From: Nocardia arthritidis
GTDB lineage: Bacteria > Actinomycetota > Actinomycetes > Mycobacteriales > Mycobacteriaceae
Assembly (NCBI RefSeq): GCF_011801145.1
Contig: NZ_CP046172.1
Coordinates: 5,518,001-5,582,000 of the forward strand
Length of the DNA stretch: 64,000 bases
Direction: 5' to 3'
A model generated the notes under the pieces. It saw only the letters and a program-made list of their open reading frames with translations, made no database searches and had not been told where the DNA came from. Made by a program: the position numbers and the translations under genes. Shown here piece by piece: positions 34,697 to 45,022 of this stretch (the stretch's first letter is position 1; the number at the start of each line of letters is the position of its first letter).

Positions 34697-35902
34697 GTGG
34701 TGACAACTCACCTTCTCGATCGCGCACACGCCATCCTCCGCGAAACCCCGGTGGTGGACGGCCACAACGATCTCGCGTGGGCCATGCGAATCCACGCCGG
34801 TTACGACCTCGACGCCATCGATCCGGCGGCGGATCAGCGCGCCAGATTCCACACCGATCTCGACCGGCTGCGCGCCGGTGGGGTCGGCGCGCAGTTCTGG
34901 TCGGTGTACGTGCCCGGCGATCGGTCCGGGGATCACGCCGTCAGCGCCACCCTCGAACAGATCGATTTCGTCCGGACGCTGACCGAAAGGTTCCCGGAGC
35001 GATTGCGATTGGCGTGCACCGCCGACGAGATGGAATCCGCGCGGGCCGCGGGCCGGATCGCCTCGCTGATGGGCGCCGAAGGCGGCCACAGCATCGACTG
35101 TTCGCTCGCCACCCTGCGTGCCCTGCACAGTTTGGGCGTCCGGTACATGACGCTCACCCACAACGAGAATGTGCCGTGGGCGGATTCGGCCACCGACGAG
35201 CCGAAAGCGGGCGGGCTCACCGCATTCGGCGCGGAGGTGGTGCGGGAGATGAACCGGCTCGGCATGCTGGTGGACCTCTCACACGCCTCTCCCGACACCA
35301 TGCGCGCCGCCATCGCGATATCCGAAGCACCCGTGATCTTTTCGCACTCGAGCGCACGTGCGCTCTGCGACCACCCGCGCAATATCCCCGACGATGTGCT
35401 GGCCACACTGCCCGCCAACGGCGGTATCGCGATGGCCAATTTCGTCGGCTATTTCCTGCTGCCCGCCGGTAAGGAGTGGCAGGAGCGGGCGGATGAATAC
35501 CTGAGCGCCAACGGTTTTCACTGGCTGGACTGGTCGCGGGAGGCGGCCCGGTGCCGACGGGAATTCGCGGCGGCCAACCCGCGCCCGCCACTCACCGTAG
35601 CGACGGTGGCCGACCACATCGATCATCTCCGTGAGATGGTCGGCGTCGACCATATCGGCATCGGCGGCGACTTCGACGGCACCACCTATCTGCCCACCGG
35701 ACTGGATGACGTCTCCGGCTACCCCAACCTGATCGCCGAACTCCTCCGCCGCGGCTGGTCGGCCACCGATATCGGAAAACTGACCTGGCACAATGCCGTT
35801 CGCGTGCTCCGCGCCGCCGAGAACGTCGCCCGCGACCTACGGCGCACCCGCCGCCCCTCCATCGCGACCATCGAACAACTCGACGGAACGACACCGGCCT
35901 AG
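34697..35902 (+). CDS. Membrane-dipeptidase family M19 (renal dipeptidase-like) hydrolase
   Basis: This is a 401-residue amidohydrolase-fold protein. Metal ligands are expected in [10 protein letters not shown] (His23-x-Asp25), at Glu in [10 protein letters not shown], and at His in VDLSHAS and IFSHSSARA, all present. [14 protein letters not shown] near residue 320 is the conserved C-terminal signature. There is no signal peptide, so the enzyme is cytoplasmic, unlike mammalian renal dipeptidase. Actinobacterial relatives hydrolyse L-D or D-D dipeptides. The GTG at 34697 is the likely start. Confidence 0.87.
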   Translation: MVTTHLLDRAHAILRETPVVDGHNDLAWAMRIHAGYDLDAIDPAADQRARFHTDLDRLRAGGVGAQFWSVYVPGDRSGDHAVSATLEQIDFVRTLTERFPERLRLACTADEMESARAAGRIASLMGAEGGHSIDCSLATLRALHSLGVRYMTLTHNENVPWADSATDEPKAGGLTAFGAEVVREMNRLGMLVDLSHASPDTMRAAIAISEAPVIFSHSSARALCDHPRNIPDDVLATLPANGGIAMANFVGYFLLPAGKEWQERADEYLSANGFHWLDWSREAARCRREFAAANPRPPLTVATVADHIDHLREMVGVDHIGIGGDFDGTTYLPTGLDDVSGYPNLIAELLRRGWSATDIGKLTWHNAVRVLRAAENVARDLRRTRRPSIATIEQLDGTTPA

Positions 35903-36072
35903 AGCCGAATTTCCGGACAGTGTTCGGCTGCTCTGCCGAACACATCGTCGATCCCGCGACCCCATCGACGCTCAGCGTGCGAGGCCGATCGCGAATTACC
36001 TTGTCAATCGGCATATTCGCGGACATCGGAAATGAGTGGCGGCGGCACGTCGGGCGCGGATACGTTGCGGTG

Positions 36073-37134
36073 ATGGCGGAAATCCACGGGCACTGCGCCG
36101 AGCGATTCGGCGGGGTTGCGGAGGTGTTGGCGGCGTCGTTGGACGGTGTCGATGTCGGGGCGTCGGCGGCGGTGTTCGTCGACGGCGAAGCGGTGGTGGA
36201 CATTTGGGGCGGGTACACGGATGCGGGGCGCACGGTCGCGTGGGAGCGGGACACGATCGTCAATGTGTGGTCGACGACGAAGACGATGGTGGCGTTGTGC
36301 GCGCTGATCCTGGCCGATCGCGGCGTGCTCGAGCTGGACGCGCCGGTCGCCGTCTATTGGCCGGAGTTCGCGGCCGCCGGGAAGCGGGACGTGCTGGTGC
36401 GGCATCTGCTCGGACATACTGCGGGCCTTCCGGTTTGGGACCGTCCGGTGACGGCCGCCGATCTTTACCGGTGGCCGGAGATGACGGCGCGACTGGCCGC
36501 GCAGGCGCCGCTGTGGGAGCCGGGTGGTGCGGGCGGATACCACTCGATCACCTTCGGTTATCTGATCGGTGAGGTGATCGCTCGGGTGAGCGGCCGCAGC
36601 ATCGGCGCGTTCTTCGCCGAGGAGGTGGCCGGTCCGCTCGGCGCCGACTTCCACATCGGGTTGGCCGCCGAGCACGATCATCGCGTCGCGAGCCTGGTCC
36701 CAGCGCCGGACGGCGACCGGCCGGACGGATTCCCGGTCGGGGTATCCGATGCCAACACTCCCGCATGGCGCCGCGCCGAAATACCCGCCATCAACGGGCA
36801 CGGCAACGCGCGTTCGGTGGCGGCGGTGCAGTCGATCCTGGTCTGCGGCGGCGCGGCGGGCGGCGTCCGGCTGCTGTCGCGGGCCGGGTGCGAGCGGGTC
36901 TTCGAGGAGCAGTACCGCGGCGTCGATCGCATACTGAAGCAGCCGATCCGCTGGGGCTTGGGCTATCGGCTGGAGAACCGTACCTGCTCCTGGGGCGGCT
37001 GGGGTGGATCGTTGGTATTCAACGACTTCGACCACCGGATGACCGTCTCCTACGTGATGAATCAGGTGCTGTGGAACGACTACGACCGTGCGCTGAACAT
37101 CCTGATGGCCGCCTACGCGGCGGTCAGCGCGTAG
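36073..37134 (+). CDS. Serine beta-lactamase-fold esterase (EstB/family VIII type)
   Basis: This 353-residue protein has the class C beta-lactamase fold. The catalytic SxxK motif is S67-TTK-70 (NVWSTTKTMVA), with a Tyr in GGYHSITFGYLIGE as the second motif and GWGGSLVF near the C-terminus in place of KTG. The WGG at this last position is typical of family VIII esterases rather than lactamases. There is no signal peptide, so it is intracellular. The ATG at 36073 was chosen because conserved sequence starts there. Likely an ester hydrolase of unknown substrate. Confidence 0.83.
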   Translation: MAEIHGHCAERFGGVAEVLAASLDGVDVGASAAVFVDGEAVVDIWGGYTDAGRTVAWERDTIVNVWSTTKTMVALCALILADRGVLELDAPVAVYWPEFAAAGKRDVLVRHLLGHTAGLPVWDRPVTAADLYRWPEMTARLAAQAPLWEPGGAGGYHSITFGYLIGEVIARVSGRSIGAFFAEEVAGPLGADFHIGLAAEHDHRVASLVPAPDGDRPDGFPVGVSDANTPAWRRAEIPAINGHGNARSVAAVQSILVCGGAAGGVRLLSRAGCERVFEEQYRGVDRILKQPIRWGLGYRLENRTCSWGGWGGSLVFNDFDHRMTVSYVMNQVLWNDYDRALNILMAAYAAVSA

Positions 37135-37202
37135 CTGGCCGCCGCGTCCCGATCAGGCAGAACCCGGCGGCGGCGACGCGACTCGGAGAACCCAATTCGG
37201 TT

Positions 37203-38420
37203 TCAGGCCAACGGATCCGCACCGAGCGTTCGGGTCCCGTTCGCCGCGGAGAGCCGCACGGCGTCGAACCCTTCCACCACCATCGCGCGCTCGTAATCGC
37301 CCAGCGCGCAAGACAGTTCGCGCCCGCCCGCCGCCTCGGTCAAGGCGGCCGCGAGCTCCGCGGCATCCCGCAGCGCGATATTCGCACCGGCCCCGGCCGC
37401 CGGGCTCATGGCATGGATCGCGTCGCCGAGCACCGTCACGTTCGAAGTCGGCCACGGCGCGATAGGCACGGCCTGGCGCACGGCGATCGGATAAATCGTT
37501 GCGTCAGACCATCTTTCGATCAGCGAGCGAACGAACGGATGCCAACCGGCGAGCTGACCGAGCACCAGTTGACGCAGCTCCGCGCCCGAGGCCGCACGTA
37601 GGTCCCGATCAGAGCACCCGAGCCGGTCCAGGCGGCGGCCGAACAACGCCGCGAGGCTGTCCCCGACCGGTTCGAGCGCGACCTCGGGCGCCAGCCGGGC
37701 CGCGGCCGTCCGCGGCGGTTCACGGTATTCCACGGGTGCGATGCCGACGAACCGATGATCCGGTCCGACAACCGAATTGAAGACAGCGGACATCGCCGAC
37801 GGCAGCGCGCGACGCATCTCCCCGGTCAGCGGAACCCGCCCGTAGATCAGGCGGATCCCGGAATCGACGACCCGCGCGTGCGGCAACCGCTGTGCGCGGA
37901 TCACCGACCCGACCCCGTCGGCGCCCACCAACACCGTGCCTTCGGCGATACCGCCGTCGGCGAACCGCGCGACGACGGCGGCTCCGTCGTATTCGTAACC
38001 GACGCACCGGCGTCCGAATTGCACGACCTGGTCGAGTCCGGTGAACAGGATCCGCCGCAGCAGCTCCCGGTCGATCACGGTGTGCGCGGGCATCGTATCC
38101 CCGTCCAGCGCCGCATCATCCAGTGCGAACACACCGGTCGGCCGCAGCAGCTCGTCGAAACCGCTCACCCTCGGCGCCGGACGTCCCGCCACGGCCGCGA
38201 TGAGCGAGAACAGCCGCGGTGGCAGGGTTTTCTTCAGCGCCCGCCGACCGCGCGCATCGATGTGCAGCCGATGCCCCTGCGCACGCGCGGTCAGGGAAGT
38301 ATCGCGCTCGTAGACCGCGACATCGATCCCGCTGCGGCGCAGCCCCTGCGCCAGGCAAAGCCCACCGAGCCCCGCCCCGATGACGATGACACGCGAAACA
38401 CTTGATTCGAGCCTGTTCAA
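37203..38420 (-). CDS. FAD-dependent aromatic-type monooxygenase (PHBH fold)
   Basis: This is a 405-residue protein. The start is taken as TTG 38420, seven bases after a GAGG site; the FAD motif VIVIGAGLGGLCLAQGL begins ten residues later. VLVGADGVGSVIR is the DG motif and VTVLGDAIHAMSPAAGAGAN the GD motif, together diagnostic of group A flavoprotein monooxygenases (TetX/PHBH type). Such enzymes hydroxylate aromatics or tailor polyketides. No pathway genes are adjacent; it is convergent with the beta-lactamase-fold gene. Confidence 0.83.
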   Translation of the reverse strand: MNRLESSVSRVIVIGAGLGGLCLAQGLRRSGIDVAVYERDTSLTARAQGHRLHIDARGRRALKKTLPPRLFSLIAAVAGRPAPRVSGFDELLRPTGVFALDDAALDGDTMPAHTVIDRELLRRILFTGLDQVVQFGRRCVGYEYDGAAVVARFADGGIAEGTVLVGADGVGSVIRAQRLPHARVVDSGIRLIYGRVPLTGEMRRALPSAMSAVFNSVVGPDHRFVGIAPVEYREPPRTAAARLAPEVALEPVGDSLAALFGRRLDRLGCSDRDLRAASGAELRQLVLGQLAGWHPFVRSLIERWSDATIYPIAVRQAVPIAPWPTSNVTVLGDAIHAMSPAAGAGANIALRDAAELAAALTEAAGGRELSCALGDYERAMVVEGFDAVRLSAANGTRTLGADPLA

Positions 38421-38563
38421 GACATACCTCACCGAAGTCGCAAGTGATTCACACCTTCTCGATGCCACCCGGCATCGAGAAACCGATCGGTGAGGCCGAA
38501 GCCCATGAGCGCGGACGCTCCGGTGAGAAGACTCCCTACCCTACATCGGATGACGAACCGTCG

Positions 38564-39196
38564 TCAGAATTGTTTTGTCACCGCACCTTTTTCATCGAGG
38601 AAGACGATGGAGGGGGTGCCGTCCATCGCCACCCGGAGCTGGATTCGGGGGCGGCCCTGGGGGTCGCAGAGGGTGAGCCCGGCGCCTTCCTCGCTGTAGG
38701 CGTAGAGACGAACGCCCAGCGGGTGTTTCGCTTGCTCGATCGGCGCTGTCGGATCACCGAAGTGGTTCATGCTCAGCGAGGCGGCGCCTCGTTTACCTTC
38801 CCATGCGGCTTCCAAATGGAGCGCATCGCCGTTCGGATAGTCGAGCGCGAAGGTGGCGTTGTCGCTCGATACGCTGATACCGCCTTTCTCGTCGCCGTTC
38901 TCGTCGTTGAACACCATGCACGAGCCGACCGAACCGTGCCGCGCCTCCGGCGGATATGTCTTGCCGCCGAGGATGATCGGCGGTTTGCGCGACTCGAACA
39001 GGAACCGCTGCTTACCCCGGTTGTCGACGATCTTGAACGAGCCTGTCGCGGTGGGGATATCCGGATCCGCCTCGGCGATCTTCCCGGCGATGAATCCCGC
39101 ACCCGCGCCGGCGGCCGCCGCGGCGGAGCCGACGATGACCGAACGCCGGTTCACCGCACGATCTTTCGTATTCTCTGTCTCCACCGCCCCGATCAT
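38564..39196 (-). CDS. Putative Tat-exported hypothetical protein
   Basis: This 210-residue protein starts at ATG 39196 or at GTG 39184. The N-terminus has NRRSVIVG followed by a long Ala/Gly stretch, a twin-Arg-like signal. The mature part has IVDNRGKQRFLFESR, ISVSSDNATF and VAMDGTPSIVFLDEKG. These are repeated short beta-strand units in which the 'x-I-x-F-x-D' end recalls bacterial beta-helix or propeller-like repeats. No known family is recognised. A 79-base gap separates it from the oxygenase-like gene upstream on the same strand. Confidence 0.6.
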   Translation of the reverse strand: MIGAVETENTKDRAVNRRSVIVGSAAAAAGAGAGFIAGKIAEADPDIPTATGSFKIVDNRGKQRFLFESRKPPIILGGKTYPPEARHGSVGSCMVFNDENGDEKGGISVSSDNATFALDYPNGDALHLEAAWEGKRGAASLSMNHFGDPTAPIEQAKHPLGVRLYAYSEEGAGLTLCDPQGRPRIQLRVAMDGTPSIVFLDEKGAVTKQF

Positions 39197-39275
39197 ATTG
39201 GCACGCTTGCGAATCACCGCCCGACGCGGATTGCCGGAAATTGTCTCGGATCCGTGCAAGCCACCACAGTTGAGG

Positions 39276-40121
39276 CTACCGCGGGGCGTACCGGTTGGCC
39301 GGTTCCGGGTCGGCGTGAATCCACGTGCGCAGCAATAACTGTCGCGAGTCACCCCGAAACTCGGTCCAGCCGCGCAGCAGTGCGAGATTGTCGAATATCG
39401 CGAGCTCGCCCGCGCGCAGTCGTCCCCCGACCCGGATCGACGGCCTGGACAGCACCGAGTCGAGCCCGTCGAGCGCGGACACCTGAGCATCCGTCAACGG
39501 CGGAATCCGATGTCGCCGGTGGCCCGCTTCGATGAGGTCGCGCCGGTAGGCGATGGCGGGCCGCCCGTTCTGGGTGAACAGGATCGGTTTGCGCACCGTC
39601 GACAGCTCGCCGAGACGTTGATCACCGTTGCGGTCGAAGTGGAACGGGCGGCGCAGCGCGCCGATCAGCCCCGGCGCCGATTCCGCGACGATATCGTCGA
39701 GGTGCACCAGCACGCACCCGCTTTTGGACGGCCGAACACACAGCAGCGCAACATAATCCGGTGTCGGCCGCGGTCCATCGGCGGCATCGGTGGCCAACCG
39801 GTGCCCGCATTCCGGCCGACCGATCTCCGCGATCAGGTCGCCATCGCGGTTGTGCGGCCGCGGACGACCCAGCAGGCCCGTCACACACATCAGCGCGGGC
39901 ACCGTGATCGCCGTCGGCACGCCGGTCAGCACGACGACGCCCGGCTTGCGGTGCACATATCGCTCGAGCAGGCCGGTGAGCTCCGCGCGGGCCCGTTCCG
40001 CGACACCGAAGTCGACGGGATGGCGCATCAGCCGAGCCAACGACGGCGGTATCCCGACCCGGCAGTCGTCGAAGCCGTCCGCCACCGCGCCCACCAATGC
40101 GACACTGTCGCGCAACACCAT
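39276..40121 (-). CDS. TauD/AsnO-like Fe(II)/2OG oxygenase with degenerate metal site
   Basis: This 281-residue protein has the TauD/clavaminate-synthase-like layout: TPDYVALLCVRPSKSG in the core, ILFTQNGRPAIAYRRD, and a final AIFDNLALLRGWTEF then LLLRTWI. In active members the metal is held by H-x-D/E before the PDY segment and by a His in the 'DNxxxLHGR' segment. Here those positions read ATD (in RLATDAAD) and LLRGW, so both His appear replaced by Ala and Arg. The 2OG-binding Arg in LLLRTW remains. It may be a non-catalytic relative or use another ligand set. Confidence 0.6.
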   Translation of the reverse strand: MVLRDSVALVGAVADGFDDCRVGIPPSLARLMRHPVDFGVAERARAELTGLLERYVHRKPGVVVLTGVPTAITVPALMCVTGLLGRPRPHNRDGDLIAEIGRPECGHRLATDAADGPRPTPDYVALLCVRPSKSGCVLVHLDDIVAESAPGLIGALRRPFHFDRNGDQRLGELSTVRKPILFTQNGRPAIAYRRDLIEAGHRRHRIPPLTDAQVSALDGLDSVLSRPSIRVGGRLRAGELAIFDNLALLRGWTEFRGDSRQLLLRTWIHADPEPANRYAPR

Positions 40122-40207
40122 TCGCCACCTCGGTCACCATCGGCGCGAGACCTCTTCTCGGACAACGGAACTATGCCGAGATTCCGCGACGGGGTCGAAG
40201 GTTTACC

Positions 40208-41200
40208 TCAGGACGCAAACCTTCCCGCATCCGAGACGCCGGACTGTGAGGTGAGCAGATCGAGGCCGAGCCGGGTGCACCCGTGCCACACGGCTTTTCC
40301 GTCGCGGTAGGAGGCGATGAGCCCGGCCTGCCGCAGCGTCTTCGCCTGCCGGGACGCGGCCGCGATGGTGGTCGACAATTCCTTCGCGAGATCGGTGGTG
40401 GTCTGTTCGCGGGTGAGCGAGCGCAGCGCCTGCGCCCGGGTCGCGCCGAGCAGGGCGGTGAGCGGGTCGTCGCGGGATTCGGGCGCACCGAGCAGCGGCA
40501 GCGGAGTGAGCGCCGGATAGATCAGCACGAGGGGTTCGCCGGGTTTGTAGTCGATCAACGGATGGCCGGTCCACACCAGCGCTGGTTGCAGAGTTATCCC
40601 GTTGCCCGCCAGGGTGATTTCGATATCGCGGGGAAAGTCGGCCTCCAGGGTCGTGCCGGAGAAACGGATCGCCGGGCTGAGGCCGGTCAGCGTGGCGTGC
40701 AGCCCGTGTCTGGCGAGTGTTCGCGCGCGCCAGGCGATTTCGGCATAGAAACCGGCGCGCAGGCTCTCCCAGCGGTTGGCCAGGATGGCGCCGTACGCCT
40801 GCACCAACCCCTGTTCCAGCGTCTGCCACGCCTCGCCGTCCTTCTCGGCGAGCCTGCGTAGCCACGGCGTGCGCGGACGGTCGAGCGAGCACATCCGCTC
40901 GAGTTCGGACACCACCTCCGCGCGCGGCGTGGACAGCACCCGCTCGACCCCTTCCGCCAGCGTGGAATCGGGCGGATCGAGGAAGAACGGGCCCGCACCC
41001 TTGGGCGACACCAGATGCGTGAGCAGCCGCGCCTGATTCGGCAGCGTATGCGCCATCCGCTGGCGCCACGGCCCGAACACCGGATCCGGATCCCGGCGCT
41101 GCAACATCTGCATCGCGTAGGTCAGCTCGGCGAGCGGCGCCGGATGTTCGGCGAACGACACCCGCAACAGATCATCGACGGTGCAGCGAACCCGCAACAT
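40208..41200 (-). CDS. Winged-helix (ArsR-like) regulator with large N-terminal domain
   Basis: This is a 330-residue protein. The C-terminal 80 residues form a winged helix (TTTDLAKELSTTIAAASRQA, KTLRQAGLIASYRDGK) like ArsR/MarR repressors. The N-terminal 240 residues match the build of the actinobacterial DUF5937-type sensor domain, opening with a 'LRVRFSxxDLLRxxFA'-like strand-helix. The ligand is unknown. It is on the same strand as, and upstream of, the degenerate oxygenase (86-base gap), which may be a target. Confidence 0.72.
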   Translation of the reverse strand: MLRVRCTVDDLLRVSFAEHPAPLAELTYAMQMLQRRDPDPVFGPWRQRMAHTLPNQARLLTHLVSPKGAGPFFLDPPDSTLAEGVERVLSTPRAEVVSELERMCSLDRPRTPWLRRLAEKDGEAWQTLEQGLVQAYGAILANRWESLRAGFYAEIAWRARTLARHGLHATLTGLSPAIRFSGTTLEADFPRDIEITLAGNGITLQPALVWTGHPLIDYKPGEPLVLIYPALTPLPLLGAPESRDDPLTALLGATRAQALRSLTREQTTTDLAKELSTTIAAASRQAKTLRQAGLIASYRDGKAVWHGCTRLGLDLLTSQSGVSDAGRFAS

Positions 41201-41254
41201 CGAGCCAGTCTAGCGTCGACCTGCTCGAACCAGCCCGTCCGGCAACGTAATTCG

Positions 41255-42232
41255 CTACTTCCCGACCTTCCCGGACATATCGTACTGCTGATACAGCTGC
41301 GCGGCGTTGTCCTTGGTCACCTGGGTGGTCGGCAGCACCTGCTTCTTCTCCACCGCCTGGTTGTGCATGAGCTTCTCCACGGTCTCGGCCGCCTGTTCGG
41401 CACAGGTCGGGTAGACGAAAGTGGTGAGCAGCTGGCCGTTCTGGACCGCGCGAATACCGCCGGTCGGGATGGCGAGGCCGTCGATGCCGATGGCCGGGAT
41501 GGTCTTACCGGCGCCCTGTATGGCCAGCTCCGCGCCGAGCGCCATATCGTCGTTCTGCGCGTACACCAGGTCGATCTTGTCGCCCTTCGCCAGCCACTGC
41601 TGCATGGTCGCGGTGGCATTGGCCTTGAGCCACTTGGCTTCCTGCTGTTCGATGATGGTGATGTTGTGGCCGTCCACCGCGTCGCGGAAGCCCTTGTCGC
41701 GATCGACCTGCGGCTGATCGGACAGGATGCCGCGCAGTTCGACCACATTGCCGCCGTTGGGCAGCGCCTGCACCGCGGCCTGCCCCGCCCGCTTGCCGAT
41801 GTCGTAGTTGTCGCCGCCGATGAACGACGAATAGCAGTCGGTGTTCACGCTGCGGTCCAGGACCACCACCGGAATATGCGCCGCGCACGCCTGCTGCACC
41901 GCGGCGGTGAGCGGCGCGGGCTCGTTCGGCGAGACGATCAGCGCGTCCACCTTCTGCTGGATGAAGTTCTGCACCTGGCTCACCTGCGTCGCGCTGTCCT
42001 GGTGCGCGTCGGTGATGGGCAGCAGTTTGAGGTCGGGATGCTGCTTGACGAAGTATTCCAACTGCAGATTCAGTTGGGCCCGATAGGGTTCGGCATTGTT
42101 GGACTGCGAATAGCCGATGACGAACTGCTTTCCCGGCCCCGACGAGCTGGGCGGATTCGCCGCGCAGGCCGAACCGAACGCGGCCGCGGTGCACAGCGCC
42201 ACGGTGAGATATGCGAAGCGACGCATCAGCAT
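41255..42232 (-). CDS. ABC sugar-type substrate-binding lipoprotein (RbsB-like)
   Basis: This is a 325-residue periplasmic-binding-protein-fold component. The ATG at 42232 follows CAGGAG. A signal peptide ends in a lipobox-like GSAC near residue 24, so it is lipid-anchored. The domain opens FVIGYSQSNNAEPYRAQLN and has IPVVVLDRSVNT and AIGIDG hinge strands typical of ribose/galactose-type (Peripla_BP_4) binders. It is the last gene of a three-gene importer, after permease and ATPase. The ligand is a sugar or polyol by family; the specific one is unknown. Confidence 0.87.
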   Translation of the reverse strand: MLMRRFAYLTVALCTAAAFGSACAANPPSSSGPGKQFVIGYSQSNNAEPYRAQLNLQLEYFVKQHPDLKLLPITDAHQDSATQVSQVQNFIQQKVDALIVSPNEPAPLTAAVQQACAAHIPVVVLDRSVNTDCYSSFIGGDNYDIGKRAGQAAVQALPNGGNVVELRGILSDQPQVDRDKGFRDAVDGHNITIIEQQEAKWLKANATATMQQWLAKGDKIDLVYAQNDDMALGAELAIQGAGKTIPAIGIDGLAIPTGGIRAVQNGQLLTTFVYPTCAEQAAETVEKLMHNQAVEKKQVLPTTQVTKDNAAQLYQQYDMSGKVGK

Positions 42233-42260
42233 TGTCGACTCCTGTGTGAAGAGGGATTTG

Positions 42261-43442
42261 TTATGGCCCGGATTCGGACGGTGGGGGCGCGGTCGCGGCG
42301 GCCTGCCGCCGCAACCGCCGTGTGATGGGCTCGGCGATACCGCGGAAGAATCCGGGCCGCTGCAGCACAACGGCGACCACCACGATCGAACCCTTGATGA
42401 TCAGCTGCGCGTTCGTGCTGATCGCGTTGAGCCCCAACACATTGTCGAGCAGGGTGAGGATCAGCGCCCCGACGAAGGTGCCGGTGACGGTGCCCTTGCC
42501 GCCCGCCAGACTCGCCCCGCCGATGACGGCGGCGGCGATGGCGTCGAGCTCGTAACCGGTGCCCGCCAGCGGATCCGCCGACGCGCTGTACGCGGCGTCG
42601 ATCGGTCCGGCGAATCCGGCGAGCAGCCCGGACAGCGTGAACACGGCGACCACGACCAGCGTGACGTTCACACCGGAAAGCCTTGCCGCGGTGGGATTTC
42701 CGCCGACAGCATAGATATGTCTGCCGAATCTGGTCTTGGTGAGCACTATTTGGAAGACGATGCAGACGGCGATGAAAGCCACCACCGGATAACCGATTCC
42801 GGCCTTGCCGAACAGCGGCAGCCAGGTGCCCTGGAAGAGGGTGTGGCCGGGCGTGCCGAGCTGGGCGAACGCGGCGGCCTGCCGGGTCGGCTGCCCGTTC
42901 TCGCCGGCGACGGCCGTCCCCACCGCGACATTGCCCGACACCTGCCGGTCGATACCGCGCACGATCGAGAGCATGGCCAGCGTCATGACGAACGACTGAA
43001 TCCGTAACACCGTGGTGCCCAAGCCATTGGCCAGTCCGAAGACCGCGCCGACCGCCGCACTGGCCGGCACGATCAACCAGGGGCTGAGATTCTGGTGCAC
43101 CAGCAGCATGGCGGCGGTCATCGAACCGATGCCCATGATCGACCCGACCGACAGATCGATGCCCGCCGTCAGGATCACCAGGGTGACGCCGACGGCGAGG
43201 ATGCCACGCGAGGAGAACGCGGTGATCGCGTTGGTGAGGTTGGTCTGATTCCAGAAGTACTGCCCCTTGGTCAGGATGCCGAACGCGATCACCAGCAGCA
43301 GGCCGATATAGCCTTGGGCCGCACCGAGATACGGCAGCAGCCGGGTCAGCGTCAGGCGGATCCGGGCGGGCAGGGCCTGCCGCTCGCCGGGCAGGTCCTC
43401 GGTGGTCCGGTCGGGTGACGGCCTGAGTCGGTCGCCGGTCAT
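42261..43442 (-). CDS. ABC sugar-type permease (RbsC-like)
   Basis: This 393-residue permease has about nine or ten TM segments and the EAA-like loop and signatures of BPD_transp_2: TAGIDLSVGSIMGIGS and AVIGGASLAGGKGTVTG, then QLIIKGSIVVVAVVLQR. The ATG at 43442 overlaps the ATPase stop (ATGA). It would form a homodimeric channel energised by the RbsA-type ATPase and fed by the lipoprotein at 41255. Confidence 0.88.
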   Translation of the reverse strand: MTGDRLRPSPDRTTEDLPGERQALPARIRLTLTRLLPYLGAAQGYIGLLLVIAFGILTKGQYFWNQTNLTNAITAFSSRGILAVGVTLVILTAGIDLSVGSIMGIGSMTAAMLLVHQNLSPWLIVPASAAVGAVFGLANGLGTTVLRIQSFVMTLAMLSIVRGIDRQVSGNVAVGTAVAGENGQPTRQAAAFAQLGTPGHTLFQGTWLPLFGKAGIGYPVVAFIAVCIVFQIVLTKTRFGRHIYAVGGNPTAARLSGVNVTLVVVAVFTLSGLLAGFAGPIDAAYSASADPLAGTGYELDAIAAAVIGGASLAGGKGTVTGTFVGALILTLLDNVLGLNAISTNAQLIIKGSIVVVAVVLQRPGFFRGIAEPITRRLRRQAAATAPPPSESGP

Positions 43443-45022
43443 CGCAGCTCCTGGTCGTTCTCGGCGGGCAGGGTGTGCGCGGCCCGCGCCATGGCCGCGG
43501 TGAGGATCGCCTCCTGGTCGAACGGCGCCCCACGCGCGGGATCGCGGTGGAATTCCCCGGTGATCCGGCCCTCGCACAGCACCAGGATGCGGTCGCACAT
43601 GCCGATCAGCTCGGGAAGTTCGGAGGAGACGACCAGCACCGCCGCGCCGTCCGTCGCCAGCCGGTCCATCAGCGCGTGCACCTCGGCCTTCGCGCCGACG
43701 TCGATACCGCGGGTCGGTTCGTCCATGAGCAGCACCGACGGGCGGGTGAGCAGACATTTGGCCAACACGACCTTCTGCTGGTTGCCACCGGACAGGGTGC
43801 CGACCACGGTCGCCAGCCCGGTGGCCCGGATCCGCAGTTCGGTCAATTGCGTTGTCACCTCGGCCCGTTCACGGCCGACGTCGACCGTGCGCCACGGCCG
43901 CAGATAACGGCCGAGCGCGGCCAGCGAGGCGTTGAACCGCACCGTATTGCCCAGCACCAGGCTCTGCGCCTTGCGGTCCTCGGCGACCAGCGCGAAACCG
44001 CGGGAGATGGCGTAGCGCGGGCCGCGCGGACGGTAGCGGCGGCCGTTCAATCGCATTGTGCCGCCGACCTCGTGCCCCGCCCCGTAGAGCGCCTCCAGCA
44101 CCTCACTGCGCCCCGCGCCCATCAGGCCGGCCAGCCCGACGATCTCACCGGCGGCCACCTCGAACGAAACATCCTGCAGGGCAACAGTATTGCCACTGGT
44201 CGAGAGTCCGTCGACGCGCAGCCGGACCGGGCCGTCCGAATGTTGTTCCGGCCGACGGGGAAACAGCTCACCGAGCGGGCGGCCGACCATCAGCTGGATG
44301 AGTTCGGCCGCGCTCACCCCGGCCATGGGACGGGTGCCCGCGTTGGCCCCGTCGCGCAGCACCGTCACCACATCGGCGATCTGCGCCAATTCCTCGATGC
44401 GGTGCGAGATGTAGACCACGCCGACGCCCTGCGCGGACAGCGTCCGGATGACGGTGAACAGATGCTGCGTCTCGGCCTCGGCGAGCGCGGAGGTCGGCTC
44501 GTCCATCACCAGCACGCGCAGATGGTGATTCAACGCCTTGGCGACCTCGATCAACTGCTGTTCGGCGAGGCGGCAATGCCGGGCCAGGCGGCGCGGCGGC
44601 AGGCCGAGTCCGACCGTGGCGAGCAGTTCGCGGGTGCGCGCATCCATCGCGGTCCGGTCGAGTGTGCCGCGCGCGGTGCGCAATTCCTGTCCGAGGAACA
44701 GATTGTCGGCGATGGAGAGCTCCGGCACCAGGTTCAGTTCCTGGTGGATCATCGCGATGCCGTGCCGCGACGCATCCTTCGGCGAACGCAGATGCACCGG
44801 GTCGCCGTCGATCTCGATGGTTCCCGAATCCGGTGGGAAGACCCCGGCGAGCACGTTCATCAGCGTCGATTTGCCCGCGCCGTTCTCGCCGAGCAGTGCG
44901 AGCACCTCACCGTGGTGCAGCGTCAGATCGACGCCGCGCAGCGCACGCACGCCGGGAAAGGTTTTGACGATATCGCTCATGGTGAGCAGCGCGGTGCGCT
45001 GCTCGGTTGCCACACCGGTCAT
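43439..45022 (-). CDS. ABC sugar-type ATPase with two nucleotide-binding domains (RbsA-like)
   Basis: This is a 527-residue tandem ATPase. Domain 1 has Walker [10 protein letters not shown], a signature region [13 protein letters not shown] in place of LSVAQQQ, and VMDEPTSAL. Domain 2 has a degenerate Walker [10 protein letters not shown] (Lys replaced by Arg, as in RbsA/MglA), signature LSGGNQQK and MDEPTRGID. This matches sugar importers of the RbsA/MglA/XylG class. The start overlaps a 15-codon ORF with a strong ribosome-binding site. Confidence 0.9.
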   Translation of the reverse strand: MTGVATEQRTALLTMSDIVKTFPGVRALRGVDLTLHHGEVLALLGENGAGKSTLMNVLAGVFPPDSGTIEIDGDPVHLRSPKDASRHGIAMIHQELNLVPELSIADNLFLGQELRTARGTLDRTAMDARTRELLATVGLGLPPRRLARHCRLAEQQLIEVAKALNHHLRVLVMDEPTSALAEAETQHLFTVIRTLSAQGVGVVYISHRIEELAQIADVVTVLRDGANAGTRPMAGVSAAELIQLMVGRPLGELFPRRPEQHSDGPVRLRVDGLSTSGNTVALQDVSFEVAAGEIVGLAGLMGAGRSEVLEALYGAGHEVGGTMRLNGRRYRPRGPRYAISRGFALVAEDRKAQSLVLGNTVRFNASLAALGRYLRPWRTVDVGRERAEVTTQLTELRIRATGLATVVGTLSGGNQQKVVLAKCLLTRPSVLLMDEPTRGIDVGAKAEVHALMDRLATDGAAVLVVSSELPELIGMCDRILVLCEGRITGEFHRDPARGAPFDQEAILTAAMARAAHTLPAENDQELR

